A stretch of DNA of 54,788 nucleotides from Chryseobacterium sp. FP211-J200 (GCF_001643375.1 NZ_LSHB01000023.1:1-54788), one strand, 5' to 3'. Shown: positions 16,598 to 26,363, counted from the first letter of the stretch. Program-made: numbers and translations. Notes: generated from the letters alone by a model not told the origin.

Positions 16598-17275
16598 ATG
16601 AATCGTAAAAAAATCCTTTTAATTGATGATGAACAGGACATCTTGGAAATCATCTCTTATAATTTGGAAAAAGAAGGCTATCAGGTTTTCACTGCCGGAA
16701 ACGGAAATGAGGGAATCGCCAAAGCAAAAGAGATCTTGCCAGATCTTATCTTACTAGACGTGATGATGCCTGAAAAAGATGGTATCGAGACCTGTCAGGA
16801 CCTTCGCAAGATCAAAGAACTTCAAAAAACATTGATTGTTTTCTTATCAGCTAGAAGCGAGGAATTTTCCCAATTAGCTGGCTATCAAGCCGGTGCCAAT
16901 GATTACATTGTCAAATTGATCAAACCAAAAGTTCTGATCTCCAAAGTGGCAGCACTTTTACAGCTAGGTGCCAATTCCAATGAGAATTCAAACTATATCG
17001 AGATCGGCGATCTGATCATTGATAAAGACAACTTCAAAGTTTCAAAGGCCAAGGAAGAGTTTTTGCTGCCAAAAAAGGAATTCGATCTGCTTTATCTTTT
17101 GGCTTCTAATACTGAAAAAGTATTTAAAAGAGAAGAAATTTTGGAAAGAGTTTGGGGCAACGACGTGATCGTTGGAGAAAGAACAATCGACGTCCATATC
17201 AGGAGATTACGAGAGAAGCTGGGAATCAATACGATCCAGACGCTTAAAGGAATAGGTTATAAATTAGTAGTTTAA
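16598..17275 (+). CDS. OmpR/PhoB-family response regulator
   Basis: A 225-residue regulator with a receiver domain (acidic pair in LIDDEQD, phospho-acceptor Asp in LLDVMMPEKDG, conserved Lys in IVKLIKPK) and a C-terminal winged helix (about 130-225) with KREEILERVWG and TIDVHIRRLREKLG. It is followed after 31 nt by its kinase gene. In Bacteroidota this pairing is often annotated PhoB/PhoR-like; the signal is not evident from sequence. Confidence 0.93.
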   Translation: MNRKKILLIDDEQDILEIISYNLEKEGYQVFTAGNGNEGIAKAKEILPDLILLDVMMPEKDGIETCQDLRKIKELQKTLIVFLSARSEEFSQLAGYQAGANDYIVKLIKPKVLISKVAALLQLGANSNENSNYIEIGDLIIDKDNFKVSKAKEEFLLPKKEFDLLYLLASNTEKVFKREEILERVWGNDVIVGERTIDVHIRRLREKLGINTIQTLKGIGYKLVV

Positions 17276-17306
17276 GGTTTTCTGAAAAGAAAATCTTTTT
17301 TTTGAA

Positions 17307-18395
17307 ATGAGATTTAGAAATTCGGTAAAGATCAATTGGATATCTGCTGCAGCATCATTTTTACTGGTCGCTGTTGTGGGCGTTGTGGTTCTGATGTTTG
17401 AATTTTACACAGATGATTCCTATTTCAAAACCCGTGATTTCAATTATTTCCTAGCCTTCACACTTTGGTTTCTGTTCGTCCTCAATTATTTTGTGTTGGA
17501 ATTCCTATTCAGTTTTTACAGCAGAAATCAAATCAGAAGAATCACCAATATCCTTCCGGAAGACATCATCCATGATTACGACACAGATCTAGGCTTCAAA
17601 GAACTCGGCGAAAAGATGCACGAGATGAATCAGAGAAATGCCGAAATGGACCTGATGAAGGAAATGGAAGACTACCGGAAAGAATACATCGGAAATGTTT
17701 CGCACGAGCTGAAAACACCACTGTTTTCCATCCAAGGTTATATAGAAACATTGCGTGATGGCGGTGTGGAAGACCTCAGCATCCGCGACAAATACCTCCA
17801 ACGAATCGACAGTTCTGTAGAACGACTTCTGAATATAGTGAAAGACCTGGACATGATCAACCGTTTCGAGGCTGGACAGATCGAACTGAAATATTCTACT
17901 TTTGATATTAATCATCTGATACAAGAAGTCTTTGACCTCTTGGAAATGGAAGCCGAAAGACAATCGATGACCATGCAACTTCAAACGACACAGTCGCAAT
18001 TATTCGTTTTTGCTGACAAACAGCGAATCTCGCAGGTTTTGATCAATCTCATATCAAATGCGGTAAAATATGCCAACCGAGAAGAAGCTCAGATCATCGT
18101 TTCCACCAGAGAAGGTGTCCAAAATATCCACATCTCTGTAGAAGACAACGGAATGGGGATCAAGCCAGAAAATCTGCCAAGGATCTTCGAACGTTTCTAT
18201 CGTGTGGAAAGCAGTAGAAACCGGAAAGAAGGTGGATCTGGTCTTGGACTCGCTATCGTAAAACACATTATGGAAGCCCATAAACAAACGATAAGTGTAG
18301 AAAGCGTCTACTTATCTGGCACCAAATTCAAGTTCAAACTGGCCAAATCTTCTATTGAAAAGATCAGGAAAATAAAGGCCAATTTCATCGAATAA
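17307..18395 (+). CDS. PhoR-like sensor histidine kinase
   Basis: A 362-residue kinase with two N-terminal TM helices (about 11-31 and 46-66) separated by a very short external loop. There is no PAS domain and only a short linker before HisKA (VSHELKTPLFSIQGY). HATPase_c follows, with N-box NLISNAVKYA, DNGMGIKPENL and GGSGLGLAI. The tiny external loop suggests that it senses membrane or intracellular cues or a partner protein, rather than a ligand of its own. It is the likely phosphodonor of the adjacent OmpR-type regulator. Confidence 0.93.
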   Translation: MRFRNSVKINWISAAASFLLVAVVGVVVLMFEFYTDDSYFKTRDFNYFLAFTLWFLFVLNYFVLEFLFSFYSRNQIRRITNILPEDIIHDYDTDLGFKELGEKMHEMNQRNAEMDLMKEMEDYRKEYIGNVSHELKTPLFSIQGYIETLRDGGVEDLSIRDKYLQRIDSSVERLLNIVKDLDMINRFEAGQIELKYSTFDINHLIQEVFDLLEMEAERQSMTMQLQTTQSQLFVFADKQRISQVLINLISNAVKYANREEAQIIVSTREGVQNIHISVEDNGMGIKPENLPRIFERFYRVESSRNRKEGGSGLGLAIVKHIMEAHKQTISVESVYLSGTKFKFKLAKSSIEKIRKIKANFIE

Positions 18396-18479
18396 TTTTA
18401 AGTTCCAAAAACGCTGAATTTATAAAAATCTTTTTTGAAAAAAAATTTACAAGAAATTTTTATGGAATTTCATTTGTTT

Positions 18480-18487
18480 TATATTTG
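18480..18487 (+). promoter_or_regulatory. Putative promoter -7 box
   Basis: TATATTTG matches TAnnTTTG and lies 39 nt ahead of the gene at 18527. Confidence 0.45.
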
Positions 18488-18526
18488 CATCATTAATCAA
18501 GCTAATAAAGTTAAAGTAAAACAACA

Positions 18527-19111
18527 ATGGTTTATAAGATAAGAGTAATTCTAGACGCAAAGGATACGATCTTCAGAGACATCGAGGTGAAAGGCAAACA
18601 GACACTTTGGAATCTGCATCTGGGTATCAAAAGTGCGTTCAGCTTACCAGGTGAAGAGTTGTCTTCTTTTTATTTTTCTGATGATGAATGGAATGAAGGA
18701 AAAGCTGTTCCTTTGGAGGACATGAGCGATGACGGTGATGGAGAGATCATGTCAGACGTTTATTTACCGGAAGGTTTCCCTGCGGTTGGAGAAAAGATGA
18801 GATTCCAGTACGGATTCATAGAGCTTTGGGATTTTTTCTGCGAGCTTTTGGAAATTATCGATGAGAAACCAGCGGTCAATTATCCAATTACGGTCTATAG
18901 ATTTGGAAATGTGCCTTTGAAAGCGCCTAGCAAAACAGGTTCTGCCAACGGAAAAAGCAAAAATTCTGCAATGCCTTTGCTGGAAGATGATTTTGGAGAC
19001 TTCGAATCTGAGTTCAAAGCTTCAAGTTTTGAAGACGAAGATGATGACTACAACGATGATGAGGAAGAAGATGGCTACAACGACGTTTTCGAAGAAGACG
19101 ATGAAGATTAA
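18527..19111 (+). CDS. pRiA4b ORF-3-like (IS1096 TnpR passenger fold) protein with acidic tail
   Basis: A 194-residue protein whose first 150 residues match the pRiA4b ORF-3-like fold (VYKIRVILDAKDTIFRDIEV, then a WNLHLGIKSAF helix and the FQYGFIELWDF segment). The last 40 residues are almost all Asp and Glu, interrupted by Tyr and Asn. Despite the name, this family is widespread in chromosomes of Flavobacteriia and is not evidence for a transposon; no terminal repeats surround it. Function is unknown. The acidic tail could bind basic proteins or metals. It has its own promoter box and terminator, so it is probably a single-gene unit. Confidence 0.8.
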   Translation: MVYKIRVILDAKDTIFRDIEVKGKQTLWNLHLGIKSAFSLPGEELSSFYFSDDEWNEGKAVPLEDMSDDGDGEIMSDVYLPEGFPAVGEKMRFQYGFIELWDFFCELLEIIDEKPAVNYPITVYRFGNVPLKAPSKTGSANGKSKNSAMPLLEDDFGDFESEFKASSFEDEDDDYNDDEEEDGYNDVFEEDDED

Positions 19112-19134
19112 GAATCTTTTCTAAAAATATATTT

Positions 19135-19163
19135 AAAAAGCCCGAATTGTTCGGGCTTTTTTA
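19135..19163 (+). terminator. Rho-independent terminator
   Basis: AAAAAGCCCGAA at 19135-19146 pairs with TTCGGGCTTTTTT starting at 19150 around the loop TTG. Strong and partly bidirectional; also serves the convergent lipoprotein gene. Confidence 0.9.
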
Positions 19164-19202
19164 TTTATAAAATTAAGATTATTCTCAAAAAAAAAATTTT
19201 TA

Positions 19203-19850
19203 CTAAAGACCGTCCGTACATTCAACATCACCTCTCCTCTCCTTATTCTTCATCAGCACATCAAAGGTTTTCTGCAACTCGGCGATTGAACAATTTTTCA
19301 TCTCTTTGTTAGGGACATTTTCAGATTGTGGATTGCTGGTAGCATTGGATCTCAAAGTATATTTTTTCTCAAGACATTGAATCGTTTTATTGTCAACAAG
19401 GTAAAAACGTTGCTCCGTCACATCATCTTTTGTGATAGGTTTTTCGGGAGTTCCACCGTCAAAACTCCAGACCGTATCATCTTTGAAAATAAAATAAGGC
19501 TTTCCCTCATTCACAAAATAATTTTCAGTAGAAGAGAAATGACTGTCCGCCTGGAAATGCTTGATGGCTTTTAAAACACCTTTATCAGAATAATAGACCA
19601 CATTTCCAGAGATCTCGTCACACTCATATTTGAAACCTACCGAATCCAGCTTCTTCTCAACCAATTGGGAATTGACCTTGCTATATTCATGTTTGATGCC
19701 ATCTACGGAACTGAGATCGTTCTCCAGACTAAGTGAATGCGATTTTACCTTTGAGCTGATAGCATTGGAAGAATTAGAAACATTTTTGTCCTTTTCATCC
19801 TTGCAGGAAATGGTGAAGATAAGCGCGGAAATTAATAATAGATTTTTCAT
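19203..19850 (-). CDS. Predicted lipoprotein of unknown function
   Basis: A 215-residue exported protein with a lipoprotein signal (MKNLLLISALIFTISC, lipobox ending at Cys16) followed by a polar Asp/Lys/Ser-rich linker, then a small globular domain with KYECDEISGNVVYYSDKG and KYTLRSNATSN. Four later cysteines could form disulfides. The ATG at 19850 is chosen because it starts the signal peptide directly; the longer frame to 19907 adds a segment without signal character. I do not recognise the family. Confidence 0.75.
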   Translation of the reverse strand: MKNLLLISALIFTISCKDEKDKNVSNSSNAISSKVKSHSLSLENDLSSVDGIKHEYSKVNSQLVEKKLDSVGFKYECDEISGNVVYYSDKGVLKAIKHFQADSHFSSTENYFVNEGKPYFIFKDDTVWSFDGGTPEKPITKDDVTEQRFYLVDNKTIQCLEKKYTLRSNATSNPQSENVPNKEMKNCSIAELQKTFDVLMKNKERRGDVECTDGL

Positions 19851-19977
19851 TGATGAATGTTTTGAAGTTGTAAAGGATACTAGCAAAAAATGTGCAATTG
19901 GCCTCAAACAAAAAAAATGCCCGCATTTCTGCAGACACTTTCTCTAACTAAAACTAAACTTAAAACTTAATATTTTC

Positions 19978-20769
19978 TTAAGGATTCCCGTACATGTTGG
20001 ATTCTCCACCGTCGATGGCGATCACCTGACCGGAAACGTAGCCATTCTCATCACTTAGAAGATAAGCTACAAGGTTTCCGACATCTTTCGGGTCACCCAA
20101 TTTTCTTGTTGGATTGTGTGATGCATATTCTGCTTCAGCTGCTTTCGGGTCACTCGGATTTACTTGATTGAAGGCTTCGGCAACCATTGGCGTTAGGATT
20201 GCTCCCGGTGCAATGGCGTTGGTCAAGATATTATATTTACCATATTCCAAAGCGGCATTTTTCGTCATACCAGCTACGGCGTGTTTTGTTGCGACATAAG
20301 CCGTCTGATTCAACACACCACGGATTCCGCCTACCGATGCTACATTCACGATTCTTCCACCTCCATTTTTCTGAAGTTCCGGGATGATGTATTTCATGCC
20401 GTAATAAACACCAAGAAGATTGATATCAATCACTTTTTTGAAGACATTGATGTCGTAATCTACCAATGATGCTTGTTTCCCTTCGATGCCGGCATTGTTA
20501 TAAAGTCCGTCTACTTTCCCGAAGGTCTTCACAGTTTCATTTACATAATTTTTTACCTGTTCTTCAACAGAAACGTCCGCTTTCACGGTTAAGAATTTGC
20601 TTTCCGGATACTTGGATTCCAATTCCGATTTGGCTTTTCCCAAAGCTTCTTCGTTATAATCTACCAAGGTGATGTCTGCTCCTTTTGAGGCCAACGACTC
20701 TGCAGCTGCAAGACCTAGACCCATGGCTGCACCTGTTACTATGATTGTTTTTCCTTTAAAATCTGACAT
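19978..20769 (-). CDS. SDR-family oxidoreductase
   Basis: A classical short-chain dehydrogenase of 263 residues. It shows the TGAAMGLGLA cofactor loop, NNAGIEG, the catalytic Ser-Tyr-Lys set (VASVGG and YVATKHA) and the C-terminal GQVIAIDGGESN. The acidic VDYN at the end of the second strand favours NAD over NADP. The substrate is not predictable; related proteins act on sugar or sterol-like alcohols. It is monocistronic in appearance and divergent from the GH13 gene. Confidence 0.92.
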   Translation of the reverse strand: MSDFKGKTIIVTGAAMGLGLAAAESLASKGADITLVDYNEEALGKAKSELESKYPESKFLTVKADVSVEEQVKNYVNETVKTFGKVDGLYNNAGIEGKQASLVDYDINVFKKVIDINLLGVYYGMKYIIPELQKNGGGRIVNVASVGGIRGVLNQTAYVATKHAVAGMTKNAALEYGKYNILTNAIAPGAILTPMVAEAFNQVNPSDPKAAEAEYASHNPTRKLGDPKDVGNLVAYLLSDENGYVSGQVIAIDGGESNMYGNP

Positions 20770-21014
20770 GATATTGTATTATTGTTTCATTGCTTCATTA
20801 TACAACAATGACACCTTTTGATTTTTAATTGTCTTAAAGTTTTCATAAAATTTAAGTCCTCCATAAAACCCCAAACCAAACGTTCTAAATTCAATAAAAA
20901 ATGATGAAAGAGATTTTATAAAACATTAACAAAGCTACATTTCTTGGCCTTTCTTATTTTTATTACATTTACAGAATAGACAAACAAGAATTCACAACCT
21001 CAAGAGAAACTAAG

Positions 21015-22370
21015 ATGAAAAAGCTGATTCTTATCCCGGCACTCGCCGCTTTATTAGTATCCTGTAAAACCCAGCAATCAACTGAAAGAACAACTATGGA
21101 AAACCCGCAAGATTGGAAACGAACCACGAATATATATGAAGTCAATGTAAGACAATACACGCCGGAAGGCACTTTTGCCGCTTTCGAAAAAGAACTTCCA
21201 AGATTGAAGAAGATGGGTGTAGAGACCCTTTGGTTCATGCCGATCACCCCAATTGCACAGCTCAACAAGAAGGGAACTTTGGGTAGCCAATATGCGGCTT
21301 ACGATTATACGACCATCAATCCTGAGTTCGGAACCTTGGAAAACTTCAAACATCTGGTGGACGAGGCTCACAAAATGGGCTTCAAAGTGATCATCGATTG
21401 GGTAGCAAACCACACTGGTTGGGACCACGTTTGGACAAAATCCCACCCAGAATATTACCTGAAAGATGCGGACGGAAGTTTCCACAAAGCCAGCGGAATG
21501 GATGATATCATCGAACTTGATTACTCTAATAAAGAAATGCGTCTGGCAATGATCGACGCGATGAAATATTGGGTCAAAGAGACCAACATCGATGGATTCC
21601 GTTGCGATCTTGCAAGCTGGGTAGAAGTTGACTTCTGGCAACAGGCAAGACCAGAAGTGGAAAAACTGAAACCACTCTTCTTCCTAGGTGAATTTGACGA
21701 GTTGGAAGCACCAGAATACGGGAAAGTTTTCGATGCCAGTTACAGCTGGAAATGGATGCACCTTTCCCAAGATTTCTACCAAAAACATTTGCCACTATCT
21801 GACTTGAAAAATCTTTTGGAGCAATATTCAAAGATCGGAGACAACTCCATGAGAGCTTGGTTCACGAGTAACCACGACGAGAATTCCTGGAACGGAACAG
21901 AATATGAAAAGTATGGCGACTTCGCTCCAGCATTGGCCGTTTTCTCTGCCACTTGGAATGGTGTCCCATTGTTGTACAACGGTCAGGAATTACCCATGAA
22001 ATCCAAACGTCTGGAGTTCTTTGAAAAAGACCCGATCCCTTGGACAGGCAAATATGAATTGGAAGATTTCTACAAAACACTTTTCGCTTTGAAGTCCGAA
22101 AATCCAGCATTGAGAGGCGGCGACCCAGCGGTAACGACTTTCTGGGTGAACACCACTTCCAATGACAAGATCCTGGGTTACCTTAGAAAAAATGGAGACC
22201 GTGAAGTTTTGGTTCTGATCAATACCACCAAAGATCCTGTTAATTTCAAATTGGAAGATGACAACTCGGTTGGAAGCTTCAAAAATGTGTTTTCGAAATC
22301 AAAAACCGAACTCATCAAAGGTTCTGATGTAAGCCTTGAATCCTTTGGATACTTGGTTTACGAGAAATAG
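21015..22370 (+). CDS. GH13 alpha-amylase-family lipoprotein
   Basis: A 451-residue lipoprotein (signal MKKLILIPALAALLVSC, lipid-anchored Cys17) with an alpha-amylase TIM barrel. The catalytic triad is complete: Asp198 in DGFRCDLASW (nucleophile), Glu226 in FFLGEFDE (acid/base) and Asp288 in TSNHDENSW. The conserved DWVANHTGWDH region is also present. The C-terminal 90 residues form the usual beta-domain. It probably hydrolyses alpha-glucans or maltodextrins at the cell surface or in the periplasm. No SusC/SusD genes are adjacent. Confidence 0.94.
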   Translation: MKKLILIPALAALLVSCKTQQSTERTTMENPQDWKRTTNIYEVNVRQYTPEGTFAAFEKELPRLKKMGVETLWFMPITPIAQLNKKGTLGSQYAAYDYTTINPEFGTLENFKHLVDEAHKMGFKVIIDWVANHTGWDHVWTKSHPEYYLKDADGSFHKASGMDDIIELDYSNKEMRLAMIDAMKYWVKETNIDGFRCDLASWVEVDFWQQARPEVEKLKPLFFLGEFDELEAPEYGKVFDASYSWKWMHLSQDFYQKHLPLSDLKNLLEQYSKIGDNSMRAWFTSNHDENSWNGTEYEKYGDFAPALAVFSATWNGVPLLYNGQELPMKSKRLEFFEKDPIPWTGKYELEDFYKTLFALKSENPALRGGDPAVTTFWVNTTSNDKILGYLRKNGDREVLVLINTTKDPVNFKLEDDNSVGSFKNVFSKSKTELIKGSDVSLESFGYLVYEK

Positions 22371-22425
22371 CCTTAATTAGACTTTAAGATAATAGAGTTT
22401 TTTTTTAACTTCATTCATCTAATCC

Positions 22426-22462
22426 ATAAAAACCTTTCAGCTCAAATTGGAAGGTTTTTTTT
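22426..22462 (+). terminator. Terminator after the GH13 gene
   Basis: AAAAACCTTTC pairs with GGAAGGTTTTTTTT (one mismatch) around about 10 nt, with a long T run. Confidence 0.7.
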
Positions 22463-22475
22463 AAAATCAAAACAT

Positions 22476-23234
22476 ATGAAAAAACTAGCAATCATTGGTT
22501 ACGGCTGGTTAGGAAACCATATTGCAGAAAGATTATCGGACCGATATGAGATCTTCCCGACCACAACCACACCATCCAAAGCAGAAGAGCTCAACGCAAA
22601 AGGTTATCACGCCACTTTGGTCAGTTTCCCCAACGAGTTAGATACAGCAATGAAGGAATGGGAATTTGCGTCAGAATTGGATGCCATCATTATCAGCGTC
22701 CCATTTTCGGGAATCAGAGGGATTCAAATTTCAATGAATGACAAAAGGCAAAATCTCCTCAACTTCCTTGGCGATTACAAGGGACAATTATTTTTGATGA
22801 GCTCCACGGGCGTTTATCCTCAAACCGAAAAAGAATTTGCTGAGGATGACCAACCTGCTGAAACTGTCGAAAGCGAAAATTTTATTTTGGAACAATTCCC
22901 CCAGACCAACATCCTGAGATTGGCCGGACTGATGGGCGGCGAAAGGCTTTTGAAGAATTACAATATATCTGACCTTCATCTTTTGGTCAACCACATCCAT
23001 TACGCCGACATCTGTTCCGCCGTAGAAAAGATGCTGGAAAAGCGAACACAATCCAAAGTCTACAACATCGTGGCGCCCATCCATCCTAATAAAGAGGAAG
23101 TCATCAATGCGCAGAAAGACCTACCCTACGCCGGCGAACGAACCACTGTTGGCAGAACCATCTCTCCTGAAAAGATGATTGCAGAATTGGACTTTGAATT
23201 CCAATATCCGGATCCGCGGTATTTTCATTTGTAA
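22476..23234 (+). CDS. NAD(P)-binding epimerase-like protein (YeeZ-like)
   Basis: A 252-residue Rossmann-fold protein with the dinucleotide-binding loop IIGYGWLGNHIAERL at the extreme N-terminus, the LMSSTGVYPQT segment of extended SDR/epimerase-like proteins and a conserved HIHYADICSAV motif late in the domain. Related proteins are annotated as NAD(P)-dependent epimerase/dehydratase or YeeZ. The usual YxxxK pair is not obvious, so catalytic activity is uncertain. Confidence 0.82.
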   Translation: MKKLAIIGYGWLGNHIAERLSDRYEIFPTTTTPSKAEELNAKGYHATLVSFPNELDTAMKEWEFASELDAIIISVPFSGIRGIQISMNDKRQNLLNFLGDYKGQLFLMSSTGVYPQTEKEFAEDDQPAETVESENFILEQFPQTNILRLAGLMGGERLLKNYNISDLHLLVNHIHYADICSAVEKMLEKRTQSKVYNIVAPIHPNKEEVINAQKDLPYAGERTTVGRTISPEKMIAELDFEFQYPDPRYFHL

Positions 23235-23380
23235 ATATTTTCAGGCACTTTCCAACCTTTGGACTGTAAAATGCATCTTACCATAAAAAGACATTATTAT
23301 GACATCGTCATCATTTTGAAACTGAACTATCGATAAAGATCAAACGATTGCATAAGGCGTAAAACAAATAAGATATACTT

Positions 23381-23998
23381 ATGAAAGTTACCATCCCAAA
23401 ACCGTGTCATGAAAACTGGGCCGCTATGACGCCCGAAGAAAAAGGCAGATTCTGCCAGGTCTGTTCCAAGAGTGTGAGAGATTTTACCAACGCATCTGAC
23501 CAGGAAATTATCGATGACCTTTCCCAGAACTCAAACATCTGCGCCAATTTCCGGGTGGATCAGCTGGATAGAAACCTCAACTATTCTTTCCTCAATTCTT
23601 TGTTTGCAAAATTTGCGGTGGGTTTTGTACTCACATCTGGTGGCCTTGTCGTGGCACAATCGCAGACACAGCCACATCATCCCGTGAAAACAAATACGCC
23701 AACAAAAGTAACAGGTGAAATAGTAGTTGCACAAGTTCCTAAAAAACCTATCAAAATCGACAGAAACTCAGGTTTTGCACTTGGCAAGATCGCATCAACA
23801 GGCGTTAACCGACCAGATGCACCAATTTATATCCTTAATGGAAAGATTATCAACGAAAATACCTTTTACAAAATAAATCCCGACACCATCCAGAAAATGA
23901 AAGTTTTAAAAGGCAAAGACGCCACTTCCAAATACGGCGCAAAAGCAAAAAATGGTGTGGTGATCATTACTTTGAAGGGGAAAAAGAAAAAGAAGTAG
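23381..23998 (+). CDS. TonB-plug-like envelope protein with N-terminal cysteine motif
   Basis: A 205-residue protein with three parts. Residues 1-60 hold a conserved Flavobacteriia motif (CHENWAAMTPEEKGRFC, then CxxC-like VCSK and RDFT). A membrane or signal-like helix follows at about 72-92 (FAKFAVGFVLTSGGLVVAQ). The C-terminus resembles a SusC-type plug fragment (PIYILNGKIINENTF, KVLKGKDATSKYGAKAKNG, VVIITLKG). This plug-like piece without a barrel suggests a role as an adaptor or decoy in TonB-dependent signalling, which is inference. It is intact and stands alone. Confidence 0.75.
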   Translation: MKVTIPKPCHENWAAMTPEEKGRFCQVCSKSVRDFTNASDQEIIDDLSQNSNICANFRVDQLDRNLNYSFLNSLFAKFAVGFVLTSGGLVVAQSQTQPHHPVKTNTPTKVTGEIVVAQVPKKPIKIDRNSGFALGKIASTGVNRPDAPIYILNGKIINENTFYKINPDTIQKMKVLKGKDATSKYGAKAKNGVVIITLKGKKKKK

Positions 23999-24066
23999 GT
24001 TTTTGTTACTTATTTTAAATGAGAAAACCTCGTTGGCAGGTTTAATTTGAACATTATTTAATAAAT

Positions 24067-26079
24067 CTATAATTTATCAGGAATCTTTAATCCTTTTTTG
24101 TAGTTCTCTATATTAGAATAACTTTCATATCTATCATAAAGCGACTTGAAAAACCAACCATTGATAATAAAAAGAACAAAACTAATTAATAAACTTAATA
24201 ATATATTTTCCTTGCAATATTCAGTTGTTTTGCCAATTTTGAAATCATTATAATAAAATGCACCAAAAATAATTGCAATTAAAAAAGTAACAGAAATTGC
24301 AAGTTTTATTTTAGCATTATTTCGCCATTTCTCAATTTTTGTATCAATAAAATTATCAACTTTTATTGTGTAAATTTCCTCTTCTTGTTTTTTAATTTTT
24401 AAATGTGCCTCACTTAAATCGTTTTTATCTTTATCAATTTCCTCAATTTTGCGTTTATATTCGTTCTTTAATTCTATAACTTGATTATTTTGAGACTTAA
24501 ATGTCTTAAAAACAATATCAATTTTTCTTATTTGTTCCTTTTCAATAATTTTCTGTGAGTCTGCCTCCTTTTGAAGTCTTTTAACAAACTCTTCTTTGTT
24601 TGTATTTGCTAATTGATTTATTTCTTCTATATCAATTAACTGCTTATTAGTTATTCTTGTTGCCACTCTTACTATGTCAGCATCTGAAATGTTTTCCTCA
24701 GCGTATTTGGATATATTATCATCTAATTCCTTCAACAATCTTGATTTGGGTAGATTTTTGTTAAGCGTTAATGAAATAGAAGAAGTTAAACCAATATTTG
24801 CGAGTTCTTCAACATCTATTTTGGTATTGATTGCAGGACTGCTTAACCAAAGAATATTTAGAAGATCATCAGCTTTTATTGTTTCAGGTTGTTTTTTATC
24901 TGTTATTCTTAAGTTCTCTACATAAAAAGAAGTTGAATTATTTACAAACCAACAATTGACCTTTTCAAAGTCATAAATATTACGACTTCGTTTCTTTTTA
25001 ACATAAGTTATTATTGTAGCATCATGTAATGCACTGTAATCAGTATTTCTTACAGTTTTAAAAAAAGCATATTCTGATGAGTTTTTAGCTTCTCTAGTAT
25101 AATTATCATGATTATAATAAATATTAATTTCAAAAACTTGTAATTCTCTAATCAAATTATCTGAAATTCTTTCTAGATCAACCTTTGATAGGTTTCTACG
25201 ATCACATGCATTGTAAACATCTTCAGGATTAACCTTCCTTTGTAAAAAAGATCTATCAAAATTAGAAGCTTTGCCTTTTAAAAGATTTTCAGTTTCATCA
25301 ATGGTACACTTAAATACGGAAATTTTATAACCTATCGATTTTGCAATTGAAATTAATGTTCTACACGTATGTGTTGATTCTGGAGTATTTAAATCAAGTA
25401 ACCCGATAACAAAATTTGTATCAAGAACAAGCTCAACATCATTCTTAATATTTTCTGGTTTAAATTCTATATAACAAGTTAAAATTGATCCAATATAAAT
25501 GTCCTTTATTAGATCATAAATAGGTTTTGACTTTTTAAAAAAATTCACAAATTGTGCTTCTATTGTATAATCTTCACCATTCATTTCACTATTGTCAGAT
25601 AAATATTTCGATAAAGTAAATTTATTTTTTTCGATAAACTTAAAAATCGATTCAGAATCAATAATAACATCTTTATTCATTGATTCTTTAAATTCCTTAA
25701 ATAAATTTTCAATTCTCTCAATATCTTCATTTTTTGAATTAATTACATCATCAAAATCTGTAAAAGAAAATCTTAATATTTGAAAACTGCCGTCATTATT
25801 TAGTACGAAATTAGTTTTTTTTTCAGTATTAATTTCTTTTGCGATTATGTGTAATATTTTCTTTAGAACGGGCAATGGAAAATCAATCGAGTACTCTTTA
25901 TCAGCTGTATTTTTGATTTCAGAAATATTTTTCCCTTCAAAAATTCCTTGAGAATTTATAATTGATAACGTTCTTTTAATTAAAGGAACGAATATATCTA
26001 TAGGACCTTTTATAACATCATTATTGTTTCTTATATATGCAAGTAGACTGTACGTTAATGCTCTATTTTTATTTTTCAC
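24067..26079 (-). CDS. Membrane-anchored PIN-like protein with coiled coil (unassigned)
   Basis: A 670-residue protein of very AT-rich codon use. Residues 1-210 are helical with no recognised domain. Residues 215-385 look like a PIN-type nuclease: Asp220 in LVLDTNFVIGLL, Glu262/Glu264 in IDETENLLKG, Asp353 in ALHDATIITYV, and a last strand reading CWFVNNSTSF where the fourth acidic residue seems to be Asn. Residues 490-590 form a charged coiled coil, followed by two TM helices (about 592-610 and 624-646) near the C-terminus. It would be fixed in the inner membrane with the nuclease in the cytoplasm. It stands alone between housekeeping genes, with AT-rich gaps on both sides. I cannot assign it to a named system; RNA-cleaving abortive defence is a reasonable guess. 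Confidence 0.7.
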   Translation of the reverse strand: MKNKNRALTYSLLAYIRNNNDVIKGPIDIFVPLIKRTLSIINSQGIFEGKNISEIKNTADKEYSIDFPLPVLKKILHIIAKEINTEKKTNFVLNNDGSFQILRFSFTDFDDVINSKNEDIERIENLFKEFKESMNKDVIIDSESIFKFIEKNKFTLSKYLSDNSEMNGEDYTIEAQFVNFFKKSKPIYDLIKDIYIGSILTCYIEFKPENIKNDVELVLDTNFVIGLLDLNTPESTHTCRTLISIAKSIGYKISVFKCTIDETENLLKGKASNFDRSFLQRKVNPEDVYNACDRRNLSKVDLERISDNLIRELQVFEINIYYNHDNYTREAKNSSEYAFFKTVRNTDYSALHDATIITYVKKKRSRNIYDFEKVNCWFVNNSTSFYVENLRITDKKQPETIKADDLLNILWLSSPAINTKIDVEELANIGLTSSISLTLNKNLPKSRLLKELDDNISKYAEENISDADIVRVATRITNKQLIDIEEINQLANTNKEEFVKRLQKEADSQKIIEKEQIRKIDIVFKTFKSQNNQVIELKNEYKRKIEEIDKDKNDLSEAHLKIKKQEEEIYTIKVDNFIDTKIEKWRNNAKIKLAISVTFLIAIIFGAFYYNDFKIGKTTEYCKENILLSLLISFVLFIINGWFFKSLYDRYESYSNIENYKKGLKIPDKL

Positions 26080-26363
26080 GGTTTTGTTTTTTTTTAATTT
26101 ATCTAATTTAAAATCAGACGGTACATATAGATTTAGTTTTCATCAAATATAAAAAATAATCAATCATTTTACCTTACCGATTTCCAAAAACGACAAAAAA
26201 AAAAAAAAATATAACCACTCTGCCAAAATGTCAAAAACCATCCAAAACCCAAAGCAAAAAAAACACACTTAGGTAACGGAAAGGTAACAGCGATGTAACG
26301 GAAACCATCTCCAAAGATACTCTGTCAAAATGACAAAAATCAATTGGAAGTTCATCTTCCAGA
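26080..26363. other. Gene-free AT-rich flank of the PIN-like gene
   Basis: No gene was seen. The segment contains a run of about 17 A residues near 26194-26211, and TGTCAAAA/TGACAAAA phrases around 26229 and 26331. It must contain the minus-strand promoter for the PIN-like gene. Confidence 0.35.

Noticed and set aside
18527-19111. Transposon-borne gene because of the name IS1096 passenger
   Set aside because: No transposase or terminal repeats flank it, and it has its own promoter box and terminator; the family is mostly chromosomal in Flavobacteriia.
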